Of a DNA stretch of 64,000 nt, positions 1-12,154 are shown piece after piece. Under the pieces are notes generated by a model. It made no database searches, had not been told where the DNA came from, and saw nothing but the letters and a program-made list of their open reading frames with translations. Position numbers and translations under genes: made by a program. Source of the DNA: Eucalyptus grandis (Eukaryota > Streptophyta > Magnoliopsida > Myrtales > Myrtaceae); NCBI RefSeq assembly GCF_016545825.1, contig NC_052616.1, forward strand, positions 1,302,001-1,366,000, read 5' to 3'. The stretch's first letter is position 1; every line of letters starts with the position of its first letter.

Positions 1-597
1 TGGAGTTAGCAATGGTCTAGGAAAAAGTATTAGGTAGATGTACTACATTTACCCCAAAATATATTTGTCTCAGTGGGATTTACTGTTGAGACCTATCATA
101 TTCAATTTTCTGCTAGAACCTCATGCGCAAGAGTTACTACTAGAGATAATCGCTAAGAAAGTCTCAAATCTATTGTGCAAATTCCAATTTGATTATAAAC
201 CTTTTTATTTAATTTAATCTTGAACCTTTAGATAATTTACCAATAAAATCCTTCTGACCAACTTTGATTGAAAATCATTGATGTAAAACGCCGACCATCC
301 TACATGGTGGTACAAGTAGCGTCGGAGTTTACATTAGCAAATTTGCAAGTTTTCTAATTTTTTTTTCTTTTATCTTTTTTTATTCCACTGTAAGCGGTGA
401 AGGTGGCTAGGGACTTGCTGGCCACAATGAAAAAAAAAATAAAGAAAGCAAGAAATAAAATAAATATATATAATTCATTAAAATTTTTATAAAAATGTCC
501 ATATTAACACTAGTCATGCCTTGTAAGACGGCATACCAGACGCCTAGCATCCATGTCAACGAATTCCGATCAAAATTAGCCAAAATGACTATATTGG
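1..597. other. intergenic, AT-rich, decayed transposon sequence
   Basis: No coding exon is visible. From about 200 to 600 the text resembles a worn Mutator-like MITE: phrases on unfulfilled reading such as TTAATCTTGAACC on the left, a short GC-richer centre near 395-425 (GGTGGCTAGGGACTTGCTGG), then AT-rich sequence. The same kind of GC-richer centre is found in clearer elements at 26025-26781 and 34800-35695. The terminal repeats are too decayed to set ends. Confidence 0.35.
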
Positions 598-1594
598 CAA
601 ATCATTCAAAGATTTAAGACTAAATTAGTAAAATTGAGAGTTAATGACTGAATTAACATCTATATAATATGTTTAAAACTTTGTTGGTAAGTTTTCCAAT
701 GCTACTTTGCACTCTAGCGTGTTTGCACAAATTAATTAGTGGAATTCATCACATATTCATATTCAAAGACCTAAATACACTTCATCTAGATTCGTGCTTG
801 GTCCATATAACATATAATTTCCATCCATGAAGTCGGGCATGTACATTCATTGCATGCCGACTTTTAAATTACTCGAATTCCACTTGAGGCGTACATGATA
901 TAGTGGGTAGAGAAATTCCATTCCTCGGTACCTGTTCAAGAATAGAAGTCTTTCCTTGTCATTTATTTATTTATTTTTCTTCTTTTGGTGGTTAAGTGAA
1001 GTTTAAGGAGATGTGACTAAATAATTCCTAACTGAGAAAATAATACAAATGATCCTTAAACTATAATTCAATATGTAATGTGATCTTCGAACTTTCAAAT
1101 CGTTCAAAGATTTAAGACTAAATTAGTAAAATTGAGATTTAATGACTGAATTAACATCTATATAATAGTTTTAAAACTTCATTGGTAAGTTTTCCAATGC
1201 TACTTTGCACTCTAGCGTGTTTGCACAAATTAATTAGTGGAATTCATCACATATTCATATTCAAAGACATAAATACACTTCATCTAGATTCGTGCTTGGT
1301 CCATATAACATATAATTTCCATCCATGAAGTCGGGCATATACATTCATTGCATGCCGACTTTAAATTACTCGAATTCCACCTGAGGCGTACATGATATAG
1401 TGGTAAGAGAAATTCCATTCCTCGGTACTTGTTCAAGACTTGAAGTCTTTCCCTTGTCATTTATTTATTTATTTTTCTTCTTTTGGCAGTTAAGTGAAGT
1501 TTAAGGAGGTGTGATTAAATAATTCCTAACTGAAAAAATAACATAAATGATCCTAAAACTATAACTCAATATGTAACCTGGTTTTCGAAATTTC
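598..1594. repeat. tandem direct duplication, two units of about 498 bp
   Basis: Unit 1 starts at about 598 and unit 2 at about 1096. Both contain the same landmarks in order: TTCAAAGATTTAAGACTAAA, GCACTCTAGCGTGTTTGC, GAAGTCGGGCAT followed by GCATGCCGACTT (a small inverted pair), and the run TTATTTATTTATTTTTCTTC. They differ by scattered substitutions and short indels, so the duplication is not brand new. Each unit ends in the left terminal sequence of the MITE called at 1530-1970, so unit 1 carries only a truncated end of that element. Confidence 0.85.
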
Positions 1595-1970
1595 AATTTA
1601 TTTAATGATCCATGTACTTTTACCCAACGTATCATGTCATACATAAATTTTTAATTTATTCAATATGTGTCCTTAAACTTTTGATACGTATTCAAATTGA
1701 TTATGGACTATATGAAATGTACAATATTATCCTTAAACTTAAACTAATGGAATAGTAACATTGGCTATTTACATATACTTTAGGGACTATTTTGAATATT
1801 TATAAAAAAAATTCACGAATCATATTGAATAAATTAAAAATTTAGAAACAATATTGTATATTGAGCTAAAGTGTGGGGACCACATTGAATAATTTGAAAA
1901 TTCAAAGACCACCTGGTATATTAGCCAAAATTCAAAAATTATTGGTGTCATTATCCTTTCTAGTTTAAAA
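1530..1970. mobile_element. MITE with long imperfect terminal inverted repeats
   Basis: The left end (AAAATAACATAAATGATCC, then AATATGTAACCTGG) is matched on the opposite strand by the right end at about 1895-1965 (GGATAATGACACC, then AATATACCAGGTGG). The interior is AT-rich and has no coding capacity. The same family occurs at 19002-19380. Long terminal repeats of this kind suggest a Mutator-like MITE, but I could not define a target-site duplication. Confidence 0.55.
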
Positions 1971-2192
1971 TCGTTTCCATATGAACATTTGACAACTCGA
2001 GACGTTGAATCGTTAACGCGAGTCTCGATACGAGTCTCGATACGAAGGGAGACGTGGAGATGCAACTCAAGCCTTTCTCGAATCCTGCGATGAAAGGTCA
2101 GCGGCCATCCGGGGAAGTTGACTTTTTGCTCCTTCGAGTAACGGTAGGAGCACAAAAGATGAGGAAGAATGCACGAGCGATGAGCGGCATTT

Positions 2193-5100
2193 TCATTGTT
2201 TCTTGTCGAGATCGTTCCAGTACTCAGCCTCCCAACTCCTCCAGTAGCCTGGTATAGTTCCTCTTCCTCTCCATGAAGCCCTGAAGCTCTCTCGGGTCGT
2301 AAGGAGGCGGCAGCGCGCAAGGCAGCGACTCGCTGGGGACTTCACCATGGAGTCCTCCATGTTCATCCTGAACAGGCCGCCAAACGGGCACGCCATCGCC
2401 TCGGCGCAGTACTCGGTCGCCCCTACCGGCACCTCTGGCCTGAACTTGAGGAGCTTCGCGTACTGACGAGGAGGTGGAGCATGTAGTCGTACACGTACTT
2501 CATCTTCAGATTCTCCCCAGGAATCTGCTTCCTCTTTCTCCAATGGCTTGTGCCTGAATTTGCGAGGAAATGCAAAGATGTAAGTAGCAACCCAGAAAGG
2601 TGAAGGCAAAGAGAAGTGGGGTAACGGTAATGCTCGAGTCGTAATACTGTTGTATGCAGGTGCTCGAATCGAACAGGAATCTCGACATCGCTTTGGAAAT
2701 AAATTTAGTACCTCTTTGATGTGGTTGTTGCCCCATTCTACTGCAAACTTGATGTCTCTACACTTGTTGTTGAGCCTAACGGGCCAGTAGTGCTCCATTG
2801 GGAGCATCCCTCTTAGGAAGAAATCGTGATAAACCGGCTCTATCAACAGAGTCGTCGAATCACACGCCAGAATGTACTTGTCGCTCACAGACCATGCCTT
2901 CCCTTCCACGAAGATCTTGTACCTTGAAAATGAATGGAAGTAAGACGAACTTGCTAACCAGATTGTTCAATCACAGGACATAAATAGAGGATCTTGAGAA
3001 TCGTCAGGAGTTGCATTGCTTAATTACCTGTGGATGCATTGATCTTCCAGTCTCGACTCCTTGAATCCTTCCCTAGATTCAGCTGCCCAATTCTGAGAAT
3101 ACGAAAATAATCACAGAATCCATCTGTCAGTTACTATCTTTCTTTTCTTAATTGTTGGAGAGATAGATCATAAAATGGTCCATGCAGCTCATCTGACGAT
3201 GAGTGAAAAAATTGGTACATTACCACAACTGATACCGTACCAAAATCAAGGACTATCACAAGCCAATGACCACTCAACAGGAACTACACATTCTTAAGTG
3301 AGAATAGTTCAGCACCACCTCATGATTTGGACTTGAGTTTGATCAACTTGGCGACGAGCTTGATGGACAAGGTCGAATTACCTGGACATATAGACGAGCA
3401 TTCCAGTCATGTTCTTCAGTGGCGTTGCACGTCATCAGGCCTTGCCTATTTGCCGACACGCCCGGGTTGCCTTTCCAGTACGCATAAGGTATCCTATCTT
3501 TCCATTCCATTTCCTTTGCCTTCTCTTTGATGGCCTGGTATGTATTTGTCCATGTCCTTATATTGACCTCGTGCCTATAAAATACAGATGAGAACTATGG
3601 TGCACATGATCGTTTTCAATCCCAAGATCAGAACTGCAATGCACATGATTATCTTTGAGAAAAAAATATATCATCGCTGCGTCAACCACTAAGAAGAATA
3701 AGATTATTACCATCCCCAGAATGACCAGTCAGGAAATAATATATCCAACGATGTCCCGTTCCCGCAGTAGTGGAAAAGCGGTGGGGGTGACCCAGCATTT
3801 GGTCCTTGGTAGTGATTTTTCATGATCACCGGCCTGTCGTTGCAATAGAACATGAGCTCCAAATCCGGCACTTTCCCAGGATACAGCCTCAGGAGCTGCA
3901 AAATCCCCCAAATGGTGCCCAAATCCCTCGTCTGAAAGGGCCTCTTGTAGTGCTCTATATAAGCCTTGCCATTCTTAATCACAAGCCTGAAGTGGGCGAT
4001 GTTTTTGGTTCTCTCCATCATCTCTCTCGTGATCCCGAAGCTCTTCCAGGGCCGTAGATCCTCGTGGATCCACCGGAAGTACTCAGGGCATACCACGGCA
4101 TATGATTCCTCAGGCTCATGTTTCGTCGGGTAGTTCTTTGGGCATGTCTGGGGCACGGTTGATGAATTGGTGCAGTTGAGAGGGAATTCCATCTTCTGAG
4201 GTGGCTCTCCCTGGCCTCCCTTAGCTGTAATCATTTGCCTCGAGGAAATTCCTGGAAATACAAACTGAGAGTGCACACACACAGTGGAAAGAGTAAGTTC
4301 TGATATCTTGTAATTGGTCCAAATACATCAAATCTTTCGGCATCACAATCTGTTGGGCTAACAGGTCCTGAGGTTCAATTGACAGGTCTAAATCTACTGC
4401 GAAGCATACAACCATTAGAGCTGCCAACAAAATTCTGAAGGAAAAAAATGAAAGACTGTTCAAATTGAGTAGAATCTCGATGACATCTTCCCTTTTTCCC
4501 AAATGGGCGGTTTCAAGTTGAATGTATGGATTCAAATACATCACAGTTCACAGGCACGAAAGCATAATTAAACTGCACTCATCGTATCTTCATTCTATGG
4601 CGAAATGCTAGATCAAGCATAACCCATTTTCCAAGAGAGTCTGAATATCAGGACGGTTCAGTAAGCAATTCATTAGATGAAAGCAGAGTCTCATCGTATC
4701 TTCATTCTATGGCGAAATGCCGGATCAAGCATAACCCATTTTCCTAGAGAGTCTGAATATCAGGACGGTTCAGTAAGCAATACATTAGATGAAAGCAGAG
4801 TCTCATCGTATCTTCATTCTATGGCGAAATGCCGGATCAAGCATAACCCATTTTCCTAGAGAGTCTGAATATCAGGACGGTTCAGTAAGCAATACATTAG
4901 ATGAAAGCAGAGTCTCTGTCTACACAAAGTCCAAAAGCTGCGGTTTCCTTGAACCAGGCGTGGACGCCATAGGAGTCCAACTTGCTGTCCCCGGTTTTCT
5001 CAGGTATGTATTGCGGCCTTCAACACAAGAAAATAAGCAAAGATAATTGCACGAACCGAGCCCAGAAAAGAGGTGGAAAGAGTGTAATAACTTCAAACGA

Positions 5101-5473
5101 GGGCTTTCGTCATTTGAATTCATCGTCTTGATCAGCCAAGATCTCCGTTTGAATAGTATACGGGGTCATGACTCACATCGAAAGAAAATCCTAAGCCACA
5201 AGGACAGACTCGTTACTGTCAAAGACAAGAAAGTTGAGAAAGACTCACAATGTCCAGCCAAGAGACGACGCTCCCACAGAGGACGATCACAACAAAGGAA
5301 GCGAAAACAGCGGCTGGAGTCCACGACTTCAGGGGACGCCTAGTACTCGACAAACTGTGCAGTCGAACCTCGTGCGACCCTGGGCCAATCTTCCGACGGA
5401 ACCTTTCTTCTTCATCTTCCATTTGATCTCGTGAACCAGAAAGGCTAGGAATCAAGGCCAGCAGATGCTCCAA
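2193..5473 (-). CDS. GT90 (CAP10/Rumi-like) glycosyltransferase, copy 1
   Basis: Type II membrane glycosyltransferase of the GT90 family (Pfam Glyco_transf_90, DUF821), the group with animal protein O-glucosyltransferase Rumi/POGLUT1 and fungal CAP10. The plant substrate is not evident; the Golgi or ER lumen is the expected place. Exons read: 5473 or 5422 to 5249 (cytosolic tail plus one membrane helix ending SWLDI), 4251-3711 (CPEYFRWIHEDLRPW), 3574-3382 (PYAYWKGNP, DWNARLY), 3092-3028 (DQCIHR), 2922-2712 (KYILACDS, GMLPMEHYWPV, CRDIKFAVEWG), 2553-2193 (KMKYVYDYM, YAKLLKF, AMACP, stop). All introns are GT-AG. The start is either the Met at 5473 or the one at 5422; the latter (MEDEEERF) fits copy 2 better. 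The last exon needs several small frame corrections (near 2515, 2475, 2315 and 2240). The exon 1/exon 2 junction does not keep frame as read, in either copy, so a small detail there is unresolved. Confidence 0.85.
4579..4914. repeat. three tandem copies of a 112-bp unit in a GT90 intron
   Basis: Units begin at 4579, 4691 and 4803 with TCATCGTATCTTCATTCTA and are nearly identical; the first is the most diverged. The array lies in the first intron of GT90 copy 1. Units 2 and 3 keep an open frame on the plus strand across the repeat, which explains the repeated peptide seen there, but nothing suggests it is translated. Confidence 0.95.
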
Positions 5474-6829
5474 CTTCTCCTTCTTCTTTTCCTTCTTTCC
5501 TGTGTCGTTGAGGGAGATGGATTGATGAAACTACTGCAAAGTCACATCTCCCTTTTTTTCTTTTTGCTTCCTTGTGTTACTGTGCACTCCTCGGCTTGTG
5601 ATTCACATGAGCAAAGCTCGGATGAAATTGAGTCCTGGCATCATTTTGCTTATCATTCGTTTACCAGCAAAGACCAAGAACGTAGATTTGATTTTTGTAA
5701 TCTGGGGCGATCTGATTTCGTGCCAAAACGATCTTCTTCTTTTCTTTTTCTTTTTTATCTGGCTCTTGTTTTGGTTAAAGAAAAACTCTCCGTTAAGTAA
5801 GGTTTGTCACATGATAGGAGTCAAATTTCTTGGCGAGATGCACTTGCAAAAAGGAGGCCTGAAGGCTTGAAGACTAAGTGATTGGAATTTGACTTCCTAA
5901 CTTGTAATTATTTGCTTATTAGTGTATACATTTGCATTTGAAGTAACATAATCTGTGACTTGATTCTTTATTCTTTTTTGGTTATTTATATTTTGACCGA
6001 TTTGAATAATAAATTTGATGCTATTGCTTTATTACCTAATTTTGATGAAACTAGGCTTTATTGGATCATATCACCAAAAACCTCAACTTGGTGCGTCCGC
6101 ACTATATTTACCCCCAACCTAATTTTCGTGTCACGAAAAAATTTCAAATCGGTACACCCGTGCCATATTTATCTCAAGAGCATTCTTCGCACCACAAAAA
6201 ATCACAAACCAATTCATCCATGTTGCGTTTACCTGCAAAAAAATCTTAGCTATACACATTTGTGAAGATGCTGCCTAAGTATTGAAGATAAGAGATTTCC
6301 TCTAAGATCAGTGAGATTCCTTTCCAAGTCTGGATCCTCTGCACCTCGTCCTAATTATAGACACAATTATTCATCAGAAAATGGATATACACCTATGGTT
6401 CTCTGAGTACGAGGCCGTTCGCGTGGTCATGATGTTCTATTGGATGTACACTCGGTTCATATTTTTGGTAGCAATTGAGAAACTCTGCAATTAAGTGTTA
6501 AATCTTCTCCATTCATGTTAGGTTGAAGGTTAGTTTATGGTAAATACGTTATGGGTTAAGCATTGGGAATTTTTCTGGAAATGAAAAATAATTTGATGGT
6601 AAATGTGATACAAAATATCAATTTGTGATTTTTAATAGTTTTAGCCTTAGCGAATTATTCAAAGAGAGTCGACCTCGCTCATAGAAGCATAGAAATCTAT
6701 CTATCTACAACCGCACATGGAATTAAACTTGGTGATTTTGAAATGGTTGAATGCTCTCCTACGGTTCTAGATAAATCGCACCTAATTTCTAGGGATGTGA
6801 CTTTTAGATTTTTATCAAAAGTTTAAGGA
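5474..6829. other. intergenic between GT90 copy 1 and a MITE cluster
   Basis: The first part holds the presumed promoter and 5' leader of GT90 copy 1 (transcribed leftward), with pyrimidine-rich runs near 5465-5580. No second gene is visible. The stretch includes a diverged minisatellite at 6070-6245, listed separately. Confidence 0.5.
6070..6245. repeat. diverged minisatellite, about three units of roughly 60 bp
   Basis: Three related blocks follow one another: CACCAAAAACCTCAACTTGG, CACGAAAAAATTTCAAATCGG and CACCACAAAAAATCACAAACC, each followed by a phrase like GTGCGTCCGCAC or GTACACCCGTGCC and then a phrase ending TTTACC. A single related unit is seen at about 32675-32720 (CACGAAAAATCTCAAATTGG). 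Divergence between units is high. Confidence 0.6.
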
Positions 6830-8236
6830 AAAATTTCAAAGAGGGGCCTAAAATACTCTAATTTTTTTCAAATAATAGCTTAAAGTGAATTTTATTTTAA
6901 ATAAGGTTCTGAAGTAACTATGTTAGTTTCAAAAAATGGCCTAACTTACCAGCTAATAAGGGCATTTTTGTCCTTTTTGAATTTTTTTTCCTTTTCTTCT
7001 TTTTGCTTTTTTTCCTTTTTAGTATTAGAGGGAAAAAAATAGAAAATGGAAGGGGAAAGGAAAATGGTAGGGACTCAACAAGCCCTTCCCAACAATGGTA
7101 GGGCGGCAATAACGAGGGCTAAGCCCTCATTTTAGAAGTGAGCATAGTCCAAATTGGGCCAATCCACCCTTAACCCTAGAATCAACTCATACAGTATTGG
7201 TTTTCAATTTTTGGGATTGAAGACCAATCCTATTGAATTGAATGAGGATCAACCGACCCAATGCCCAATGGGTCCAGTTTGATTCTAGGATTAAAGCGAG
7301 ACTAACCGATAATTTTTTTGTTTCAATTTTTGTACTTTCTAAAAGGCAAATTTATCATTTCAAATTACATATCAATTAACAATACAGCATTGTGCAACCA
7401 AACTATAAATATTAATACATATTCAACAAATTTGATATAAGGCAACAATAGAAATTTCACACTTGTTAAAAGCAATAAATCATAAAAATGATTAAGACCA
7501 CTCCTAGAGATATGAGACAAGATGGGAAGTTGAGCGACAAGCGACGAAATTGAGCCAGGCTAGTATCAAGTGGCAAGCGGGGAAGTTATTTCTTTTGATT
7601 TTAGCAAATTGAAAACTAATAGAACAAAGAAGATAGAAGAGAATGAGTGGATGAGGATGTCGTGAGGAGCTGTTTAATGTTATTTATGCCATTTTAGATA
7701 CCATGAGAAGCCATTTAATGCCGTTGATACTATTTGACTTAGGGTTTTATAAAAAAATATAAATAATATATATGATATATTTTAGATATATTATATATAA
7801 TATATACATCAAGGTTGGTCTAAATTGGACCAATCCTAAACTCTCAAGATCGAGAACTAATTCGCACAATACTTGTCTAGGATTCCCTTGATCAAAGACC
7901 GACTCAGTCCTCCAGGAGAATCGAATTAAGACCAACAAGGTTGGATTGATCTTGGATCGATCCGGGTTAACCCCGGATTGATACTCACCCCTACCTTACT
8001 TGATTTCTTTCCTTTTTGTTATTTTAAAATTTTTAAAAAATAATGTATTTAAATAACATTTAAAAATAAAATTATATTAGACAAAAATACCCTTGACGAT
8101 CGAAATGTAATCGAATCTTTATTTGTAACAGGCATAACTCACTTTATGACTTTATTAGAAACTGCGATAATCAGGTCAACTCCTTATTTAAAGGAAATAA
8201 ATGCACTTAAAATCTTTATTTGGATTTTTTCTAAAA
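6830..8236. mobile_element. long-TIR MITE, interrupted by a second element
   Basis: The left end (about 6830-6970) speaks of AGAGGGGCCTAAAATACTC and GCCTAACTTACCAGC; the right end (about 8085-8236) is its rough inverse, with ACAAAAATACCC and TAACTCACTTTATGAC. The same family is complete at 28705-29976, which makes the call firmer. The middle is filled by another element at 7132-7996. No transposase is encoded. Confidence 0.5.
7132..7996. mobile_element. nested element with short inverted ends
   Basis: The left end AAGTGAGCATAGTCC faces a right end whose reverse complement reads GGGGTGAGTATCAATCC. The interior repeats the theme of both arms: CCAATCCACCC with CTAGAATCAACTC on the left, and TTGGACCAATCC with GATCGATCCGGG on the right. 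It sits inside the MITE at 6830-8236, so it inserted later. A hAT-like MITE is possible; the target duplication is unclear. Confidence 0.4.
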
Positions 8237-9176
8237 ATTAATTGGTAGAAACCAAAATGGGCCTGCATATGAAGTTTGATCTACATAGGTTACTTGCAAA
8301 TGTACAATCATAAAGTCGCTTTTATTGCAACACAAAGTCCAGTAACCTAAATTTCGTACTTCCCATTCTTTAAAGGTAGATTGTACGGGTGTCAATATCA
8401 CTAGACCGTTAGATTCTATCGCTGTCGCTACTGCCGTTGCTCATAAGTGCTAGGCGCCACCTTAAGGACACCTTTATTCATTGGCGATTGATTTGTACTC
8501 TCAAGCCATTTTCTTTGCAACCAAACTGCATGCCAATTTCTATACCACGTTGGACTCGTTGGTGTACCAACAATAGACTAATCGCATCCAACAGCGATTG
8601 GCTACGATTGCCACCATCATGTACGCCCACCTCCGATCTTGGTCAACCATGAGCCGTGTATCTTTACTAGAAAAATCCATGCAACGAATGATGAAATAGG
8701 TAGACATTTAATTGCTCTCATGCAAATATCTACTTGAATAAAATGTCATAAGTATGGAAAACATGTGATCTTCCGATTTCAAAGTACAATAAGATTAGAA
8801 AGCCGCTGAATTCATGAGACATGAACGGACCACATATGTGGGAAATTTGGAATGAACCCTACCGTACCACGAAGAGTAAGAATTCCTTGAGCGTCGGCCA
8901 AGTTCATCGCACGAATGGGCTGAAGGTCTAATTTTTAGAACATGATTCTGTAATTTTTTGCACGAAGTATTCACAAAGTGGAGCGCTATTCATCTGCGCC
9001 TGTAGCCATCATGCACAGGCTAACCAATAAGGAAGTGGCTTCTAAAGGTACGCCTAGAGAGAGAGATTCTACTTACAAAATGTCTTCTTTAATGTATCTG
9101 CTCGCTACTGTGTTCTCATCGTTTCTAAGGTATAAGTGGACCGACGGTGGAAACTAACGTGTCCAACTTTCGTACT
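8237..9176. other. intergenic, no feature recognised
   Basis: This is the downstream flank of GT90 copy 2 (which is transcribed leftward and ends at 9177). I see no exon, no inverted ends and no tandem repeat. A polyadenylation region for GT90 copy 2 is expected here but no single signal stands out. Confidence 0.4.
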
Positions 9177-12154
9177 CTAATGATGAAATATCCGCGACCA
9201 CCAAGAGGACGTGCCCCTCTTAAAATCTCTCCAGTACCGAGCCTCCTTCATCTCCACTCCTCTGGTCACCTTCTCTTTTCTTTCCTGGAGAGCTTTGAGC
9301 TCGTCGGGTTTGTAAAGGGGGCGGCAACGAGCACGGCGGCACGTCGCTAGGGACATCACCAGGGAATCGTCCATGAACTTCCTGATCGAGCCGCGGAACG
9401 GGCAGGCCATTGCTTCCGAGCACATCTCAACCGCCCCCGGTGGCACCTTCGTCTCGAACTTCAGGAGCTTTGCGTACTCGCTGAGCAGGTGGAACATGTA
9501 GTCATACACGTACTTCATCTTCGCGCTCTCGGCGACGTACCTGCGTCCGTTCTCTCCGATGGCCTGCGCCTGTGCAGGGTGCTCGTCTCCCCCATTCCAC
9601 GGCGTACTTGATGTCCCTGCACATCTTGTGGGGCCTTATGGGCCAGTAATGGTCCATGGGGATCAGCCCTCTCGAGTAGATATCATAGTAGTCCGGCTTT
9701 ACCCGCAATGTCATGGCATCGCATGCTAGAACATACTTCTGACTAACCGACCAAGCGATTCCTTCAATGTAGATATTATACCTGCTCCATGTTTATAGTT
9801 CATGCAAGCATATTCAGTTCATGACAAGGAAACGCGACGCAATCTGGAACACCGACTACACCGACAACTCATTTACAAAGAGAGCGGGAGGGGAATTGTA
9901 GATGAACAAAACGGAGAATTGTTACTGGCTTACCTATGAGTGCATTGATCTTCTAGATTCGAATGCTTAAATCCTTCAGCCATTTCACGACCCCAGTCCT
10001 AGAAAAGGAAATCGCAAGCGCATCAAGTTTCACATTTTAGTGTCGTAACTTTAGTATCCGATCCAAGTAACAATAGGTAGCACCGACCAAATCGAAAAAG
10101 GATCGGTTATCGTCAATGATTTCAAGAGTTCAACAAAGTGCTTTTCTTGTTCATTGTACCTGGTTATACACGCGAGCTTTCCAATCGATTTCTTTGCTGT
10201 CATTGCACTTGAGGAGTTCACCCTGCCTCGAGAAGTAGTTGGGTTGCCTTTCCAATAAGCATAGGGCTCTCTATCGTTCCATGAGATCATCTGTGCCTTC
10301 TCTTTTATGGCTGATAATGTGCTTTCCCATGGCTTTATGTTCACCTCAGGCCTACCACATAAAACGTGCTTGAGTGAGACACTTCCCACTTTGTACATGA
10401 TGCTTTTCCGTAAGAGAGGATTAAAAGATGCAAAAAGGTTGCTCAGTGGAACTGCTTTCGCAAATTCCCCACGAACTAGACAGGGACCCGATCATCTTTG
10501 GCTGAACAATTGAGAATGAACCGAATTGGTGTGGTGGGTTGTATGCATCGAGTGAAATCATGCATTTAGAGCTTATTATGCTGCACTCATCCACCGAATC
10601 TGCTAAGACACGGGCTAAACTTAGCTCGAACAGTCGAGGGTTTAGCTAGTAAAAAATGCTCTCGCTTCTTAGCACTATGACAAAAAATTAAAGAAGCTGC
10701 AACGCTAAAGGAGCGAGTTATTACCAACCCCAGAAGGACCAATCAGGGAACGGAATGTCAAACGCCGTGTGGTGTCCACAATAATGAAATAATGGCGGGA
10801 TCTTGGTGCCTTTCGAGCCCTTGTAGTCTTCCTTCTTGATCGCTGGTCGGTCTTCGCATTGGAACATCAGTTCCAAATCCGGCAACTTACCGGGATACAA
10901 CCTCGCGAGCTGCGCAATCCCCAGAATGTGAACTCTTCTCTCGTTTGGTATGCAGGCCTGAACTTGTCCAGATAGACTTTCCCCTTGTGAACCACGATCC
11001 TAAAATGCGCAGTGCTCTTAATGCCCTCCAACATCTCTCTCGTGATTCCCGCGGCCTTCCAAGGCCGGAGGTCCTCGTGGATCCACCGGAAGTACTCGGG
11101 ACATACCTCGGCGTCTATATTCTTGGTCTCGTGTTTCAAGGGATAATCCAAGGGGCATGTTTGCTTCGTGGTTGCATTCGGGCAGTTGATCGGGAACTCT
11201 TTTTTTTTGCAGGCTCGGGTGGAAACTCGGTTCTCGGAGACTCGGGTGGAAACTCGGTTTTCGGAGACTCGGTTTTCTTCAGAGATGGTTGCGCAGAGCT
11301 TTCGTTGGCGGTAGTCTTGAAAATTGAAGCGCCTGGAAAAGTAAAAGTAGGCTACAGACCACCCAAAAAATAGAAAAGGAATACCAAGGTGTTAATTCAA
11401 GGATATGAGATTAGCTGATATGTGAGATCTACAAAGTCATGAAGAATCTCAGTATCTGCGTAACATTAGCAATATCTATGGCTGCCAAAATCAAAACAAA
11501 TAGATGAAACATGAAAAAAGGAAAATCCGAGATCAATGCATCGAGAGGAGTGACTGATATGCAAGGAAGCCACGCGTTATTTGGTCATGGGCCATCCATA
11601 GCATCATCATCAACTCGACAAAGGCGATTCTGTCTTTAACTATTATAGAGAGAAAAGTATGCAGAAGAAACAAGAACGGAGGAGCAGCAGATTACTAGAA
11701 TTAGCATGTGGAAGTGGAGCCATAATGAAACAGGCTCTGTTCTTTCCAGTTACTTTCTAAAAGCAGTTCCATTAGCTCTAGCTTTCTGCAAATTCCTTCC
11801 TTTCGCATGATGACAAACTGAGATCAACTGCAAATTACAACATATTAACCCGAACCCAGAAAAGCTAATGGTCTGCAACGATCTTAGAGTTGCCAAAGAA
11901 CAAGAAAAATCAATCTTTTTGTTTTCCCGAGAAGCTACCGCTTGTAGAAGGTGGAAAACCAACTTGCAGAGGATCAAAAGGAGAACGCGAGATGATGATG
12001 AAGAAGAGAGACTCACGATGTCTATCCAAGAGATGAAGACCCCGGAGAGAAGGACCACTGTGAAGAGGACGAAGACGGTGGCGGAAGCCCACGTCTTCAC
12101 CGGCCTCCAAGCTTTGCCGCCGTAGCATCCGCGCGAGCTGCTCTCCTCTTCCAT
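9177..12154 (-). CDS. GT90 (CAP10/Rumi-like) glycosyltransferase, copy 2
   Basis: Tandem paralogue of the gene at 2193-5473, same strand and family. Exons read: 12154-12017 (MEEESSSRG tail, membrane helix, ending SWIDI), 11332-10725 (proline-rich stem, CPEYFRWIHEDLRPW), 10351-10160 (PYAYWKGNP), 9998-9934 (DQCTHR), and one fused final exon 9781-9177 (KYVLACDA, GLIPMDHYWPI, CRDIKYAVEWG, KMKYVYDYM, YAKLLKF, AMACP, stop). Copy 1 has an intron after AVEWGNN; copy 2 reads straight through that point, so the intron has been lost here. The stem differs from copy 1 by 27-bp repeats. Frame corrections are needed at the nine-T run 11200-11208, the CCCC at 10919-10922, near 10215, near 9590, at 9350-9352 and near 9316. 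With those corrected the family sequence is continuous, so I read it as a working gene with consensus errors. Confidence 0.85.
11212..11283. repeat. 27-bp coding repeats in the stem of GT90 copy 2
   Basis: Two full units and one partial unit (GACTCGGGTGGAAACTCGG on the plus strand) lie in exon 2 on the minus strand. They encode a repeated peptide close to TEFPPESPR between the membrane helix and the catalytic domain. The unit is a multiple of three, so changes in copy number would keep the frame. Confidence 0.85.

Noticed and set aside
4221..4544. Minus-strand open frame with a hydrophobic stretch, as an extra GT90 exon
   Set aside because: It extends across the acceptor of exon 2 and has no counterpart in GT90 copy 2; it is most likely intron.
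4579..4914. Regular direct repeats as a possible CRISPR array
   Set aside because: Units are 112 bp, follow each other without spacers and lie in a plant intron.
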